Assembly (NCBI GenBank): GCA_963815045.1
Contig: CAWFET010000002.1
Span: 372,001 to 436,000, forward strand
Length of the DNA stretch: 64,000 nt
Direction: 5' to 3'
DNA from: DASUPK01 sp963815045
Lineage (GTDB): Bacteria; Actinomycetota; Thermoleophilia; Solirubrobacterales; 70-9
This document shows, piece after piece, positions 23,098 through 33,029 of the stretch. Made by a program: the position numbers and the translations under genes. The notes below the pieces were generated by a model. The model had not been told where the DNA came from, did no database searches, and worked only from the letters and a program-made list of their open reading frames with translations. Within the stretch, counting starts at the first letter, position 1. Each line of letters starts with the position of its first letter.

Positions 23098-26000
23098 GAT
23101 CCCTCCAACAGGCTGAGCTGCGGTTCGCCGTCATGTATGTCGGTCGGCTGGTCGCCCCCCTCGGCCCTCCCCTCGCTGGGTTCGATGGGCGGTTCGCCGT
23201 TCTCGCGCATCTGGTCCGCTGTCGCGTGGCTGCAGAGCCGCTCGCGGGCGGGGCAGTCGAGACAGAGCGCCCGGTGCGGGCGGTTGGTCACCTCGAAGTG
23301 GCCGGCCGCGAGCCGCGACAGCAGCTCCTCGACTCGTTCGCGAGCCTGCTCGAGGCCGCGCGCGTCGTGGACCTCGCTGAGCTCAGGATCGGGGCGCTCG
23401 AGGAAGACATAGGCCGTCTCGACCGGAGTGCCGCGTGTGGCCGCCGCCAGCGCGTAGAGGTCGCGCTGCACCGAGTAGCGCCCGACGATCTCGGCCGGGT
23501 CGCGACCCTCGAGCCGGTCGGTCTTGTAGTCGACCACCAGCGCCGAGCCGTCGGGCCGCTCGACGAGCAGGTCTATCGAGCCTCGGATCATCGTGCCCCG
23601 GATCGAGAGCACGAACGGGACCTCCGCGCTGACCGTGGCATCGCCGATCCGCTCGCGCAGCGGCGAGCCGAGGAAGGCGCCAACGAGCGCGAGCGCCATC
23701 TCGACCTCCCGCTCGTTCCCCTCAAGGCCCTGCTCGCGCAAGGCGCTTGCGGCACGGGTCGCATCCGGCGCGCGCCAGCGGTTGCGCGCGCTCCACTCGA
23801 GCAGGGCGTGGACCGCGACTCCCGGCCCGAAGCGGCGCCGAATCTCCGGGCCTGGCGAGGACTCGTCATCCTCGCCCCCCGAGGCCACCTCGGGCTCGCC
23901 GATCCCGAGCACGCGCTCGACGTAGAAGCGGTAGCCGCACTCCCTGTATCCGGAGAGGGCCGAGTAGGAGAGACCGCCGATCAGGGCGGGGGGAACATCG
24001 GGGCGCCCGAGCGGCGGTGCCTGCCCGGAATCGGGTTCGGGCCGTCCCTCCGCGGCGCGGGTGACGAGCAGTCCCGCGCCTGCGCCCGGGCCGGGCTCGG
24101 ACACGCTCAGCCGGATCCTTCCCGCCGGGAGGCCATCCGCCGCCGGTGGGACCTCGAGCACCCGGTCCGTGACGTCCGCACCAAGCAACCTGTGGATCAG
24201 CTGCAGCGCGATCGGCTTGCGTTCGAGCCGGTCCGGTTCCTTCTTCGCGTTCTTCGGGTTGAAGGTCCCGCTCAGGATGAGCCTCCGCTTCGCGCGGGTT
24301 GCGGCAACGTAGGCGAGGCGCGCCTCCTCCTCGGCGTCGCGCTCCGTCGCCAGCTCGGTCAGGTCGTAGTAGTCGTGCAGGCGCTCGGCAGGTCGACCCA
24401 AACGCCCCAGCTGGACGCCGACCCGCGCGAGCTCATTGCCCTCCGGTCCTTCCTCGCCCGGGCGGACTCTGAGCGGGGACCAACCGAGCTGCAGATTCCG
24501 GCCCAGGTCCGCGACCGCGACCACGTCGAACTCGAGGCCCTTCGCCCCGTGGACCGTCATCACCCTGACTCCGGCGTGTCCCTCGGCACGCGTGGCGGCC
24601 TCGGCCTCGCGGTCGCGGCTTCGCGCGCGGGTCTCGAGGTAGGTGAGGAACCCGCCCAGGTCGGGTCCTTCGCTCGACTCGAACTCCCGGGCCAGCCGCA
24701 TCAGCTTCCGGACGTTGGCCCAGCGAGCCGGTCCGTCGACACGGGAGAGGGTCGCCAGGTCGTAGCCGAAGCCGGTTGCCGCGCGTTCGATCAGCGCCTC
24801 GAGCCCTCCCTCGGCGCCGCGGCGGCGCAACTCGCCGAGCTCGCCTGCGAAGACCCGGAGCCGCTCGAGCTCTTCGGCGGGGATCAGCGCCGCCGCCTCC
24901 GCCTCCGCATCGCCCTCGCTCGGGGCGCCCTTCTCGACCAGGTCCCTGATCGCGGGCCAGATGTGGCGAGCCCGGTCACGACCGTCATCACCCCGAACGG
25001 TGGCGGTGCGCCGGAGCAGCCAGAGGGTGTCCGGAAGCACCGCGCAGGCGGGTGAGGCGAGGGCGCCGAAGAGCGCCTCGTCGTCGAGCGGATTCGCGAT
25101 CACGGCCATGAGGCAGCGCAGGTCGTCGATCTGCTGCTGGGACCAGAAGCCGCGACCGCCGACGACGTAGGGATCGAGTCCGGCGTCCGCGAGCGCGGTC
25201 TCCAGCGCGGCGACGTGGGTGAAGGCCCGCATCAGCACGACCATCTCCGCGGGATTCTCACCGGCGTCCACGAGCTCGCGGAGCCGACCGGCGAGTCGCC
25301 GGGCCTCCGCCACCTTCGATCCGGAGCTCGGATCGTCGGGAAGCCGGGGCAGCTCGGTCGCGTCGTCCTCCCAGCCCTTCTTGTCGTCGACCGTCAGCAG
25401 CAACTCGACGACGTCTTCATCCGCCGAGGGCGGCTCGACGAACGCGCTGAGAGGCTCGAACCCCTCCAGCAGCGCGCCGCCGATCGCGTTCGTCGCCGCG
25501 ATCAGGCCCGGGGCAGCGCGGAAGTTGCCCGTCAGCGGGAGGGCCTCGCCGTTCGGCTCCCCGCCGTCGGCGAAGCGCCGGTGCTCGCGCCGGTAGACCT
25601 CGATGTCGGCGTGACGGAACCCGTAGATCGACTGGAACTCGTCGCCGACCAGGAACAGGCGGGTCTCGGGCCCCCGGAGCTGCTCGATGAGCCGCAGCTG
25701 AAGGGCGTTGGTGTCCTGGAACTCATCCACCATCAGGTGGCGGAACTGCTCGCGGTAGCGGTCGCGCAGGGGCTCTGACGAGCTCAGCAGCTCCACGGCC
25801 TTGAGCTGGAGGTCCTCGAAGTCGAGCGCGGCGCGCTCGGACTTGAGGGATTCATAGGCCTCGCCGAAGCCCACCACCAGGGCGCGAAGCTGCTCATACG
25901 CCGGGCCGAGCACGTGAGCCGCCACCGCAGCCTGCGCGCGCCGCAGGGCGTCGGCGTAGCGCGCGCAGCCGTCGCCCTTGAAGGCCTTGGCGGTGGAGGT

Positions 26001-26759
26001 GACCTCCAGTGCCCGGAGTCGCTCGAGCAGCTCGTCGTCCGGCGTGGCCGCGGGGTCCAGCTCCATCGCTCGCGCGATTCGCTCCCGGCTGGCGAGTGCC
26101 TTGCCGCTCGCCTCCGCGCATTCGGTGTGTGCCTCGGCCGCCGCCTCGACGAGCGCCGCGAGCGGCGCGGCGGTGTCCGGAGGCTCGAGCTCCGGCAGGG
26201 CGGGTGCCGGATCTCCGTGGCTGCGCAGCTCGTCGTATGCGCCGCGGGTCATCTCGAGCAGGGTGCGCCGCCGGTTTGCGGCGGCGAGCTCGAGCGCCTC
26301 CGGATCGCCGCTCCCGACCAGCTCCTCGAGCGCCGAGTCGAAGGCCCGCGAGGCGAGCCGGTCCGACTCCGCCTCGTCCACGACCCGGAAGCGCGGGTCG
26401 AGCCCCGCCGCCGCGGGGTGGGAGGCGAGGACCCGGCGGCAGAAGCCGTGGATCGTCGAGATCCAGGCCCGGTCGACGGCGTCGAGCGCGTCGGCGAGGG
26501 CCTCGTGCTCGTCTCCCTCGGCGGAGCGAACCCGACGGGCGAGTTCCTCGCGGATTCGGTGGCGGAGCTGGTCAGCCGCCCGCTCGGTGAACGTGAAGGC
26601 GAGGATCCGCTCGACGCCGCCCTCCGGGTCGAGCGCAGCGGCGCAGAAGCGATCCACCAGGACCGTCGTCTTCCCGGTCCCCGCTCCCGCGCGCAGGAAG
26701 ATGTCGTGATCGCGATGCTCGACCGCGGCCGACTGCTGATCGGTGCGCGCCGGGCTCAT
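23094..26759 (-). CDS. addA: AddA-type helicase-nuclease with Fe-S nuclease domain
   Basis: A 1221-residue UvrD/Rep superfamily helicase fused to a nuclease. Walker A is AGAGTGKTTVLVDRF (Lys30). Further helicase motifs include AFTFTERAADQL, STIHGFCRR, VDEFQDTNALQL, GDEFQSIYGFRHADI, VMTVHGAKGLEFD and YVAATRAKRRL. The C-terminal PD-(D/E)XK nuclease has SIDLLVERPDGSALVVDYKTD. One cysteine lies before it (YRECGYRF) and three after it (CLDCPARERLC), which looks like an iron-sulphur staple. It processes double-strand ends for recombination. It overlaps addB and the cyclotransferase gene by ATGA. The Fe-S staple is normal in AddB and AdnAB but not in classic AddA. Confidence 0.92.
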   Translation of the reverse strand: MSPARTDQQSAAVEHRDHDIFLRAGAGTGKTTVLVDRFCAAALDPEGGVERILAFTFTERAADQLRHRIREELARRVRSAEGDEHEALADALDAVDRAWISTIHGFCRRVLASHPAAAGLDPRFRVVDEAESDRLASRAFDSALEELVGSGDPEALELAAANRRRTLLEMTRGAYDELRSHGDPAPALPELEPPDTAAPLAALVEAAAEAHTECAEASGKALASRERIARAMELDPAATPDDELLERLRALEVTSTAKAFKGDGCARYADALRRAQAAVAAHVLGPAYEQLRALVVGFGEAYESLKSERAALDFEDLQLKAVELLSSSEPLRDRYREQFRHLMVDEFQDTNALQLRLIEQLRGPETRLFLVGDEFQSIYGFRHADIEVYRREHRRFADGGEPNGEALPLTGNFRAAPGLIAATNAIGGALLEGFEPLSAFVEPPSADEDVVELLLTVDDKKGWEDDATELPRLPDDPSSGSKVAEARRLAGRLRELVDAGENPAEMVVLMRAFTHVAALETALADAGLDPYVVGGRGFWSQQQIDDLRCLMAVIANPLDDEALFGALASPACAVLPDTLWLLRRTATVRGDDGRDRARHIWPAIRDLVEKGAPSEGDAEAEAAALIPAEELERLRVFAGELGELRRRGAEGGLEALIERAATGFGYDLATLSRVDGPARWANVRKLMRLAREFESSEGPDLGGFLTYLETRARSRDREAEAATRAEGHAGVRVMTVHGAKGLEFDVVAVADLGRNLQLGWSPLRVRPGEEGPEGNELARVGVQLGRLGRPAERLHDYYDLTELATERDAEEEARLAYVAATRAKRRLILSGTFNPKNAKKEPDRLERKPIALQLIHRLLGADVTDRVLEVPPAADGLPAGRIRLSVSEPGPGAGAGLLVTRAAEGRPEPDSGQAPPLGRPDVPPALIGGLSYSALSGYRECGYRFYVERVLGIGEPEVASGGEDDESSPGPEIRRRFGPGVAVHALLEWSARNRWRAPDATRAASALREQGLEGNEREVEMALALVGAFLGSPLRERIGDATVSAEVPFVLSIRGTMIRGSIDLLVERPDGSALVVDYKTDRLEGRDPAEIVGRYSVQRDLYALAAATRGTPVETAYVFLERPDPELSEVHDARGLEQARERVEELLSRLAAGHFEVTNRPHRALCLDCPARERLCSHATADQMRENGEPPIEPSEGRAEGGDQPTDIHDGEPQLSLLEGS

Positions 26760-29728
26760 TCCTCGTCCTCATCGGGCGAGAAGGGCTCCTCGTCGGGGAG
26801 TCCACGCTCCCGCCGGCAGATCGGCTGGAAGGTGCAGTAGTCGGGACAGCTGCCCCCGATCGGATCGCGGATCACCCTGCCCCCGTGGATCGAGCCGATG
26901 ATCTCCTCGGTCTTCTCGCGCGCCTGGTCGAGCACCGACTCGAAGGCGTCGTCGTTCAGGTGGTCCCTATCCCGCGGGCGCAGGCCGGCGAGATCCTCCG
27001 CAACGGCCTTGCGGAGGACACCCTTCGGCCGCCGGGCGTCGTCGCTTCGGCCCCCGAGCGCGCGGTAGACGCCACCCGCCAGCTCGAGCCCCCACAGCTC
27101 CCTGGCGGCGAGCATGTAGAGCTGGAGCTGGAGCTTGCCCCGGTCGAGCATCCCGGCGCCCCCGTCGACCTTCGCTCCGGACTTATAGTCCTGCACGAGG
27201 GCCTCGCCGGACGGGCCGAGATCGATCCGGTCGATCTGCCCGTGGACCCCGCCGCCCGAAAGCGACAGCGGTCCCTTCTCGCTTTCCTCGAATCCGAACG
27301 CAGCTTCGGTATGGGCCGGCCGGAATGCGGCCGGTGTGGCCGCCTCGTCGGCGAGGAAGGCCAGCACCAGGCCCTCGACGCGGCGCAGAGCGGCCCCCGT
27401 GTCGGCGTATTCACGCGGCAGGCGCCCAGCGCCCATCTCCGTGATCAGCTCCCTGGCCCTGGCCTGCCAGACGGCGAGTGACGCCGGGGTGGGGCGTGGC
27501 TCCTCGCCCGGGGGGTCGTCGTAGATCGCCTCGAGCACTCGATGGGCGATATGACCGCTGGTAAGCGGCTCCTCCTCGGGACCGATCCCCTGCGGGCTGA
27601 GCTCGTGCCGAATGAACCAGCGGTAGGGGCAGACGGCGTACTCCTCGAGCGTCGAGGGGCCGAACAGCTCGATACCGCGCATCCGCTCGAGCACCGGTTC
27701 GAGTTGGAGAGGTCCCGGCCGGAGTCGGCCGTTCTCGGCGCGGGGACCGATCGCGGCCTGCGCCCGAGCGAGCTCGACCTCGCTGGGGGCGGACCCCGGG
27801 GCGAACACCGACTCGGCCAACCCTCGGCCGGCCGCCTCGGCGACGATCGCCTCGTCGCGCTCCTCGGCGCCCTCGGGCAATTCCGGGGCGAGGAGCGCCC
27901 TGATCTCGTCCACGAAGGGCGAGCGCGAGGCCGCCCCACCCTCCTCGTCGGCGCTTCGCCAGGAGAGCCAGAGCTTCTCCTTCGGGCGAGAGAGGCAGAC
28001 CGAGAACAGATAGCGGTCCTCCGCCTCGGCGTTCTTCCGCGGCGGCAGCGCGAGCGCGGCGCGAGAGTCATCGGAGAGCAGCGGGCCGCCGGTGTCGCGG
28101 CGCGGAAACTCCCCGTCCTGGAGCGAGCAGATGAACATCTGGGAGACGCGGCGCGCCCTCGCCCGGTACGGGCTGATCACGCGCACCCGCCCTTCGGTCG
28201 GCCCTCGCCACATCGGCAGACGCAGGTCCGAGACCGCGGCGATCACGTCGGCGGGGGAGAGGGCAAACTCGAGCTCGGCGAGCTCGGCCAGCGCCTTTTC
28301 GATGTCCCCGCCCGCCCGCAACTCGAGGGCGCGATCCTCCTCGGCGATCTCGCCGCGCCGGCGGATCGCCGACTCCGCGATCCAGCGCGCCTGCCGTCCA
28401 GCCTCGGCCAGCAGCTCCACACCGGTTTCCGCCTGCCGCAGCTTCTCGATCCCGGGGAGTCGGCGGCCGCCGTTCTCGCCCTGATCGGCCCAGGCCGCGA
28501 TGACCTCGTCGGCCGTCCGCATCCGGCCTCGCAGGATGCGGCGCTCGAGCCAGTCGACGCTGGATGGGGAGGCGATTCCGGGGACGCGCATGTAGGCGAG
28601 CACGTCCTCGGCCCGTCTTCGGCCGACCGCGGCTTCGAGCAGCGCGATCAACCCCGCACCGGTGACCGTCCGCGGCGCGGCGAGGTCCGCCTGCACTGCC
28701 GCTGGGATCTCGAACCGAGCGAGTACGCGGCGATAGAGAGGACCGGCGGAGGCAGGCTCGCGGAGCACGATTGCGATCTCGCCCGGCGGCACGCCGTCGT
28801 CGAGCAGCCGGGCGACCTCGCCGCCGACGGCCTCGGCCTCCGCCAGCTCTCCCGCCGAGGCGAGCAGCGCCAGACCGCCGTCGTTCTCGATCAGTTCGTC
28901 CTCGCCCGTCCCGGATCCGAACCGACGCTCGAGCTCGAACAGGGTGCCGCTCGCCGTGAACCGCGGTTCTGGCTCGAGCGTCTCGATCTTTGCGCCCTCG
29001 ATGTCGCGCAGCTCGGCGAACAGGGCTCCGCGCGCTGCCGTGAGCGCCTCCCTGTCTTCCCAGGGCAGTGCAACAGTCACCGGGGCGTTCGCAGCGAGCG
29101 CCCGCACCAGCTCGAGCTGCTCCAGGGTCAGGTCGTCGAAGCCGTATAGAAAGACCGGGCGCCCCGCCCAGCGATCGGGATTCCGGCGGAGGGCGGTCGT
29201 GATCGCGGCAGCCGAGGAGTGCTCGTCGTCTCGGCCGAGCTCGTCGCGGATCTGCGTGTAGGCCTCGTAGAGGCCCGCGATCTCGGTCTCGTACGTCCCG
29301 GCGTCCACTGCCCTCGCCCGCAGGGTCCCCGGGTCGACGAGCGCGGATTGAAGCTCGCCGATCAGCTCCTCGAGCGCCGCAGGGAAGCCAGGCCGTCCTG
29401 CCGAAGCCTTGAGCAGCCGAAGCTGTGCGCGCGATGCGGCCTCCCGCGCCAGCCTGCGCCGCTGGGTTCGGCTCAGCGGGGGTCCGGTCGGCGCGTCGGT
29501 TTCCCTCGCAACCAGCTCGAAGAGCCGGTTGAAGGTCCCCACGCTCGCCCCGATCACCGCGTCTCCGCGGCGGGTGAGCTCCTGCTCGAAGCGCTCGACG
29601 TCATCGACGGTGGGGACGACCAGGACCGGGTCGTTCCCGGACGTTCCGCGAAAACCGTCGAGGATCGCACCCGTCCGGCCCGAGTTCGGGGGCCCGATGA
29701 TCAGCTTCAACGCCATTCGATCCAGCAT
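26756..29728 (-). CDS. addB: AddB-type inactivated helicase / nuclease
   Basis: A 990-residue partner of AddA. The N-terminal helicase-like region begins LKLIIGPPNSGRTGAIL. The usual Walker lysine is replaced by Arg (SGRTG), which suggests little or no ATPase activity. The C-terminal PD-(D/E)XK nuclease has STLEEYAVCPYRWFIRHELS, GQIDRIDLG, ALVQDYKSGAK and LQLQLYMLA. It is closed by the Fe-S cysteines CPDYCTFQPIC, which pair with the first cysteine in YAVCPYR. It acts with AddA as a dual-nuclease end-resection machine. ATG 29728 and ATG 29716 are both possible starts; 29716 (MALKLIIGPP) gives the family-like N-terminus. Confidence 0.88.
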   Translation of the reverse strand: MLDRMALKLIIGPPNSGRTGAILDGFRGTSGNDPVLVVPTVDDVERFEQELTRRGDAVIGASVGTFNRLFELVARETDAPTGPPLSRTQRRRLAREAASRAQLRLLKASAGRPGFPAALEELIGELQSALVDPGTLRARAVDAGTYETEIAGLYEAYTQIRDELGRDDEHSSAAAITTALRRNPDRWAGRPVFLYGFDDLTLEQLELVRALAANAPVTVALPWEDREALTAARGALFAELRDIEGAKIETLEPEPRFTASGTLFELERRFGSGTGEDELIENDGGLALLASAGELAEAEAVGGEVARLLDDGVPPGEIAIVLREPASAGPLYRRVLARFEIPAAVQADLAAPRTVTGAGLIALLEAAVGRRRAEDVLAYMRVPGIASPSSVDWLERRILRGRMRTADEVIAAWADQGENGGRRLPGIEKLRQAETGVELLAEAGRQARWIAESAIRRRGEIAEEDRALELRAGGDIEKALAELAELEFALSPADVIAAVSDLRLPMWRGPTEGRVRVISPYRARARRVSQMFICSLQDGEFPRRDTGGPLLSDDSRAALALPPRKNAEAEDRYLFSVCLSRPKEKLWLSWRSADEEGGAASRSPFVDEIRALLAPELPEGAEERDEAIVAEAAGRGLAESVFAPGSAPSEVELARAQAAIGPRAENGRLRPGPLQLEPVLERMRGIELFGPSTLEEYAVCPYRWFIRHELSPQGIGPEEEPLTSGHIAHRVLEAIYDDPPGEEPRPTPASLAVWQARARELITEMGAGRLPREYADTGAALRRVEGLVLAFLADEAATPAAFRPAHTEAAFGFEESEKGPLSLSGGGVHGQIDRIDLGPSGEALVQDYKSGAKVDGGAGMLDRGKLQLQLYMLAARELWGLELAGGVYRALGGRSDDARRPKGVLRKAVAEDLAGLRPRDRDHLNDDAFESVLDQAREKTEEIIGSIHGGRVIRDPIGGSCPDYCTFQPICRRERGLPDEEPFSPDEDEE

Positions 29729-29887
29729 AGGCGCGGCGTCGGCGCGGCTCCAAGGGCTTCACCGGCCCGAATACCGCATGGATTTGCGCATAACGCGCGG
29801 AAACCCGAGCCGTGTTTTTTCCGCCGGGGGCGACTCTACCTTGGCCTCAGATCAGCCCTCCAGAGCCGAAACAGGAGGCCCACCGAA

Positions 29888-30343
29888 ATGACACTCTGCT
29901 TCGTAGACCCAGCCGACGCCATCAGGGCGATTGCCGACTCAGTCGGGCGAGAGGCACGCCGCCAGCTCCTCGGGGAGGCGGTCCGCGCCTGGGTCGATGA
30001 GATCCCCGACGAGGAGCTGCAGGAGCACTACGCCAAGGCGATCTCCGAGCTCGACGAGCACGACATCTCGATGCTCGCCGCCTGGCACGGCTCGATGGAG
30101 GTCGGCCAGCCGGTGCCCAACCGGGACTTCCTGATGGGCGCCTTCGACTCGCTCGGCGACAACCGCCGGGAGGCCCTCAAGCTCGCTGCCGGGTTCCGGG
30201 GCGAGGAGGCCTTCGAGGAGGGGATCTCCGAGGAGCGCGCGCTGGACCTCGTGCTCGAGTGGCTCTCACCGCCCCGCCTGATGGAGCTCTGCCGAGAGGC
30301 GACCGAGCTCTACATGTGGGACCGGTACGGCTCGGACAACTGA
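29888..30343 (+). CDS. Conserved-looking soluble protein, unknown
   Basis: A 151-residue acidic, helical protein (MTLCFVDPADAIRAIADSVGREARRQL...). A strong ribosome site (aggagg, nine bases upstream) supports ATG 29888. There is no signal peptide or membrane segment. Repeated Glu-Leu helices (EIPDEELQEHYAKAISELDEHD, SEERALDLVLEWLSPPRLMEL) suggest an all-alpha bundle. I recognise no family. It is divergent from addB with a 160-base gap, and its own promoter should lie there. A run of six T (29815-29820) lies in that gap. Confidence 0.7.
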   Translation: MTLCFVDPADAIRAIADSVGREARRQLLGEAVRAWVDEIPDEELQEHYAKAISELDEHDISMLAAWHGSMEVGQPVPNRDFLMGAFDSLGDNRREALKLAAGFRGEEAFEEGISEERALDLVLEWLSPPRLMELCREATELYMWDRYGSDN

Positions 30344-30376
30344 GCCGTACCGGCGGTCGCGGAGTGGACTAAGCGC

Positions 30377-32236
30377 TTACTTGAAGCTGAAATTCGCCAC
30401 GTGCTTGGTGCCGTCGGCGAGCTTCACGACCAGCTGCCGGCAGGAATTCGCCCAGCTCTTGTCCGTCTTCCAGGCGTAGGTGTACTGGCCGGTGCCTGGG
30501 TCGTAGGTGAGGCCACTCGACCCCGCCGCGAGCGTGGACTCGATCCCGTCCACCTCCGCGTTGGCGTCGCACGCAATGGCCTGCGACTTCGGGTATCCGC
30601 TGGCCAGCACCCCGAGGCCCTGGTCGCCATGAAGCGTGAACTTGACCGGGACGGTCTGCCCGGCCTTCACGGCGTTCAGCACCGATGGATTGCCGACCGG
30701 CGAGAAGAAGCCACCGAAGGCGTACGTGGCCAGCACGGTCGCGGATGTCCCCGGGGCAACGGTCGAAGTCACGTCGCCGGTGGTGACCGTCACGTTGGTG
30801 TCGCCGGTGTTCTGAACGTCGAAGGTGCCGTCGCCGTTGTCGCTGACCTCGGCCTGGGCTCCGGCGGGGACGGTGATCGTCGTCAACGGACTGACGACCT
30901 TGACCTCCCCCTGAGTGACGTCGAGGATCGTGCTCCCACAGGTGAGGTCGGCCTCGGTGCCGGCGGCGAACAGGTGCGTGTAACCGCAGGCATCGATCGT
31001 GGCGCTCCCGCTTCCAGCGCCGACACTCACGTGGACCCCCTTTGAGGGATTGGAGGCATTGCTGATCGCGACCGGCAGACCCGCCCGGTCGGTGATCGAC
31101 CCGGATGTGCCCGTGCCGTCGTCAAATGCATTCGATGACGTGGCGGGCTGGGTATCGACGGAGTCGGCGATGCCGTCCAAGTCAGTATCCGGATCGCCGG
31201 TGTGGCAGGACTGCGATGACGTCGCCGACTGCGTGCTGTCGTCCCAGAAGGTGAGATCAGCGGCGAAGTTCCAGGTCTGATCGGCATCGCCGCAGCGGGC
31301 GATGGCGTAGTGCACTCCGGGCACGGACTCCTGGGGGAACGTGAGGTCGAAGTGCCCCGTGGCCAGCCCCGGCGTGTTGGGCCAGTTCGTGATGTCGATC
31401 TCGCTGCCGAAGTCGGCGCCACGGGTGGAGGGACGAATGGTTCCCGGAAGCACGACGGTCAGACCGAGCGGGTCGGACCGGACGTGGAAGTAGATCTGAG
31501 GATTGCCGCCCGAGGGCGCGGCGTTGAACGCGGTGACGACGAAGGAAAGCGGTGCGCCTGAGGTGACGATGGTGGCCGTGCCGGAGCCGACCAATGCGGC
31601 GGAACAGGCCGTGGTCGCGTCAGCCGTCGAGGCGTTCTGTATCTGGCTGAGATCGCATGTCGCGAGCCCACTCGGGTCGAAGGCGATGTCGTCGTCGAAG
31701 TGGATGACGACCTCCTTGGGAGGCAGCGGAGTCGAGTAGGTCGTGTCCCAGCTGAACGCCAGGCTGGCCTCGCCGAAGCTCGATGGGGATTGCGTGTCAG
31801 GGCTCACCGCGGCGTTCACCGTCTGGCCTGTCACCCCGCCCGGCGGGGGCGGCGGGGGCGGCGGCGGCTCCGTCCCGACGTGGATCGTCACGGTTGCCGT
31901 GTTCGAGAAATCTGCCCCGTCGTACGCCCGGTAGGTGAAGCTGTCATCGCCGGGAAGACCGGCGTTGTTCGTGTAGGTGGCACCTGACAAGGTCCCGTGC
32001 GTGGGGCCGGAGACGACCGAATAGCTGAGAGAGTTGGGGCCGTCGCTGTCGGTGCAGCTTGGGCTGAGCCCAATGGACCCACCGGGCGCAACGGTGACAG
32101 TGGCGTCAGGACACACCGGTGCGGTGTTCGCAAATGCCGATGGGGCCGCGAGGGCCCCAGCAACCATTGCCGCGGCCACCACTCCGACCAAGGTCTTCAA
32201 TCGAGTCCCGGCTCGACGTCCCGTGCTCTCAGCCAC
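30377..32236 (-). CDS. Secreted PxKF surface protein with cadherin-like domain
   Basis: A 619-residue exported protein. I chose GTG 32236 because GGAGGAGG lies seven bases upstream; it gives a classic signal peptide (TLVGVVAAAMVAGALAAPSAFA, cut before NTAPV). The first domain is cadherin-like (CPDATVTVAPGGSIGLSPSC...DDSFTYRAYDGADFSNTATVTI). A nine-proline linker follows, then a large beta-rich region and a C-terminal PxKF domain (KAGQTVPVKFTLHGDQGLG...). The start codons further upstream have no ribosome site. It is probably surface-exposed or released, and its ligand is unknown. The gene converges on the 151-residue protein. Confidence 0.85.
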   Translation of the reverse strand: MAESTGRRAGTRLKTLVGVVAAAMVAGALAAPSAFANTAPVCPDATVTVAPGGSIGLSPSCTDSDGPNSLSYSVVSGPTHGTLSGATYTNNAGLPGDDSFTYRAYDGADFSNTATVTIHVGTEPPPPPPPPPGGVTGQTVNAAVSPDTQSPSSFGEASLAFSWDTTYSTPLPPKEVVIHFDDDIAFDPSGLATCDLSQIQNASTADATTACSAALVGSGTATIVTSGAPLSFVVTAFNAAPSGGNPQIYFHVRSDPLGLTVVLPGTIRPSTRGADFGSEIDITNWPNTPGLATGHFDLTFPQESVPGVHYAIARCGDADQTWNFAADLTFWDDSTQSATSSQSCHTGDPDTDLDGIADSVDTQPATSSNAFDDGTGTSGSITDRAGLPVAISNASNPSKGVHVSVGAGSGSATIDACGYTHLFAAGTEADLTCGSTILDVTQGEVKVVSPLTTITVPAGAQAEVSDNGDGTFDVQNTGDTNVTVTTGDVTSTVAPGTSATVLATYAFGGFFSPVGNPSVLNAVKAGQTVPVKFTLHGDQGLGVLASGYPKSQAIACDANAEVDGIESTLAAGSSGLTYDPGTGQYTYAWKTDKSWANSCRQLVVKLADGTKHVANFSFK

Positions 32237-32384
32237 TGCGTCCTCCTCCATCGCTGCGGCCCCCAACTTCGAAATGCGAGCGTACGGGCGGTCCGACCCA
32301 GTCACATCCGTAGTTCTTGCGGTAATCGGGAGATCACCGACTTCCGGGTATGCGTGAGAAGAAGCGGCGCTGGGGGGATGTTGC

Positions 32385-33029
32385 CTAGAGCCCGAGTGCC
32401 GAGCGGATCTCCGGGATCGCCTGGTCGTTGTGCTGGTAGTGCACCGCTGACATCCCGAGCTCTCGCGCCGCCGCGCAGTTGACGTCGACGTCGTCGATGA
32501 AGAGGCACTCCGCGGCCGGGACGCCCTCGAGGCGCTCCAGCATCAGTTCGTAGATCTGAGGGTCGGGCTTGCGGCAGCCGACGAAGCCCGAGTCGACGAC
32601 GACCTCGAAGATCTCGTCGACGGGCAGCATGGCCCGCCACAGCGGCTCCCACTCGCGAACGTTGTTGGTGAGCAGTCCCATCCGATGGCCCGCTGCCTTT
32701 GCCTCCCGCATCAGGTCGATCATCGGCGGGTTGGGGTGGAGCGCCTCGAAGTAGATCTCGCTGAAGCGGTGTAGCTCGGGCCGATGGCCGAGGGCCGGCT
32801 CCAGCTCGTCGCCGAGCTTCCCCAGGAAGTCAACCTCGGTGAGGTTCCCCGTTTCGAGCTCGTACAGGGGGTGCTTGCCGTCGGCCTCCTCGATCCTGCC
32901 CATCGCCTTGGCGAGCTCCTCGAAGGGGATGCCGGTCTCGTCCTGAACCGCGGAGAACGATTGAACGAGCGGCGTCGTGAGGACGCCGCCGAAGTCCGAG
33001 ATGACCGTGCTGATCGACCCCCGCATCAT
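32385..33029 (-). CDS. HAD-superfamily hydrolase
   Basis: A 214-residue haloacid dehalogenase-like phosphatase. Motif I is altered: STVISDFGGVLTTPL has Asp at the nucleophile position but Gly-Gly where the second Asp is usual, as in the epoxide hydrolase N-terminal/YihX-like group. Motif II is LLTNN, motif III is CRKPDPQIY and motif IV is LFIDDVDVN. It probably acts on small phosphate esters in the cytoplasm. The start at ATG 33029 (or the adjacent 33026) overlaps the stop of the preceding gene, so it is the third gene of the leftward operon fxsA - 238-residue protein - HAD. Confidence 0.9.
   Translation of the reverse strand: MMRGSISTVISDFGGVLTTPLVQSFSAVQDETGIPFEELAKAMGRIEEADGKHPLYELETGNLTEVDFLGKLGDELEPALGHRPELHRFSEIYFEALHPNPPMIDLMREAKAAGHRMGLLTNNVREWEPLWRAMLPVDEIFEVVVDSGFVGCRKPDPQIYELMLERLEGVPAAECLFIDDVDVNCAAARELGMSAVHYQHNDQAIPEIRSALGL

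Noticed and set aside
23133..25055. A 640-codon open frame antisense to addA
   Set aside because: The addA frame has all helicase motifs; the antisense frame has none.
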